From assembly GCA_045645205.1 (NCBI GenBank), contig JAZRIJ010000084.1:1-15495 (forward strand): 15,495 nt of DNA, in the 5' to 3' direction. The first letter of the stretch is position 1. Each line of letters opens with the position of its first letter. The notes beneath the pieces were generated by a model. That model ran no database searches, was not told the DNA's origin, and saw only the letters and a list, made by a program, of their open reading frames with translations. The DNA is from RGIG1995 sp045645205. GTDB taxonomy: Bacteria; Bacillota; Clostridia; Oscillospirales; CAG-272. Shown here piece after piece: positions 15,315 to 15,495 of the stretch. Position numbers and translations under genes: made by a program.

Positions 15315-15495
15315 CCCTTTTTTATAAAAATATTTTTTTCTTTTTTATCTAATTGAGGAGAAATAATTCAGTGTTTAGACTTCTTTCACAATTACACTTT
15401 TTAATTATAATAATTAGTAGGAAGTATATACTTAATATAGTAAATTTATTTTTTATAAATAAAAAAGTTTATTGACTTTAAAATAACAAAATGAT
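15315..15495. other. A+T-rich stretch without a supported gene
   Basis: About 180 very A+T-rich bases up to the window end. I see a 12-base palindrome AAGTATATACTT (15422-15433) and a TTGACT (15473-15478) that could be the -35 box of a gene to the right, but the rest of that promoter would fall outside the window. Confidence 0.5.

Noticed and set aside
15422..15433. Palindrome AAGTATATACTT as a possible operator
   Set aside because: A 12-base A+T palindrome is expected by chance in such sequence and no promoter is placed around it.
15371..15475. GTG-initiated 34-codon frame in the A+T-rich end, preceded by GAGGAG
   Set aside because: Composition follows the A+T-rich background, no recognisable motif, and spacing to the ribosome-like site is long.
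1..15495. CRISPR arrays, insertion sequences or transposase genes
   Set aside because: No regularly spaced repeats, terminal inverted repeats with a transposase frame, or target-site duplications were seen on either strand.

Overview
The window looks like part of a low-to-moderate G+C chromosome of an anaerobic member of the Clostridia (Bacillota). The evidence is strong Shine-Dalgarno sites (GGAGG types), sigma-A promoters with 17-bp spacers, the two-subunit class 1B dihydroorotate dehydrogenase (pyrD plus pyrK), a separate PyrI regulatory subunit, an ECF-transporter S protein, a DUF3842 protein and the paired TIGR03960/TIGR03936 genes. No species can be named from sequence reading alone.

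Layout. (1) Positions 1-1842 hold the 3' part of a large membrane protein whose start lies left of the window. It has the architecture of a P-type ATPase, but the phosphorylation and hydrolysis motifs are missing, so it looks like a pseudo-ATPase. (2) A 13-bp perfect hairpin (1846-1878) separates it from a TIGR03960-type B12-binding/radical SAM gene (1909-3762), which overlaps a TIGR03936/DUF2344 partner gene (3735-4397). (3) After a consensus promoter (4461-4489) and a short attenuator leader (about 4496-4602) comes an eight-gene pyrimidine operon: pyrC-carB-pyrK-pyrD-pyrF-pyrE-pyrB-pyrI (4603-13482), closed by a bidirectional terminator (13501-13546). (4) On the minus strand lie an ECF S-component gene (13623-14156) with its own perfect consensus promoter and a long structured leader, a DUF3842 gene (14420-14824), a broken remnant of a four-helix-bundle gene (14849-15004), and a tRNA-Met/tRNA-Glu transcription unit with promoter and terminator (15054-15314). 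The last 180 bases are very A+T-rich with no gene that I can support.

How the genes work together. The operon encodes every step from carbamoyl phosphate to UMP: CarB makes carbamoyl phosphate, PyrB/PyrI make carbamoyl aspartate, PyrC closes the ring, PyrD/PyrK oxidise it to orotate, PyrE adds phosphoribose and PyrF decarboxylates OMP to UMP. The small glutaminase subunit gene carA is absent, so CarB must borrow a CarA encoded elsewhere. Genes are tightly packed, with start/stop overlaps at pyrK/pyrD, pyrD/pyrF and pyrB/pyrI. Control seems to act by transcription attenuation in the pyrC leader. I see no PyrR-type binding box there. Instead there is a hairpin whose loop could pair with the terminator, and a nearly leaderless short open frame that runs through the terminator, reminiscent of E. 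coli pyrBI attenuation.

The most interesting items are the degenerate P-type ATPase, the unusual pyr attenuator, the uncharacterised leader of the ECF S gene, and the carA-less operon.
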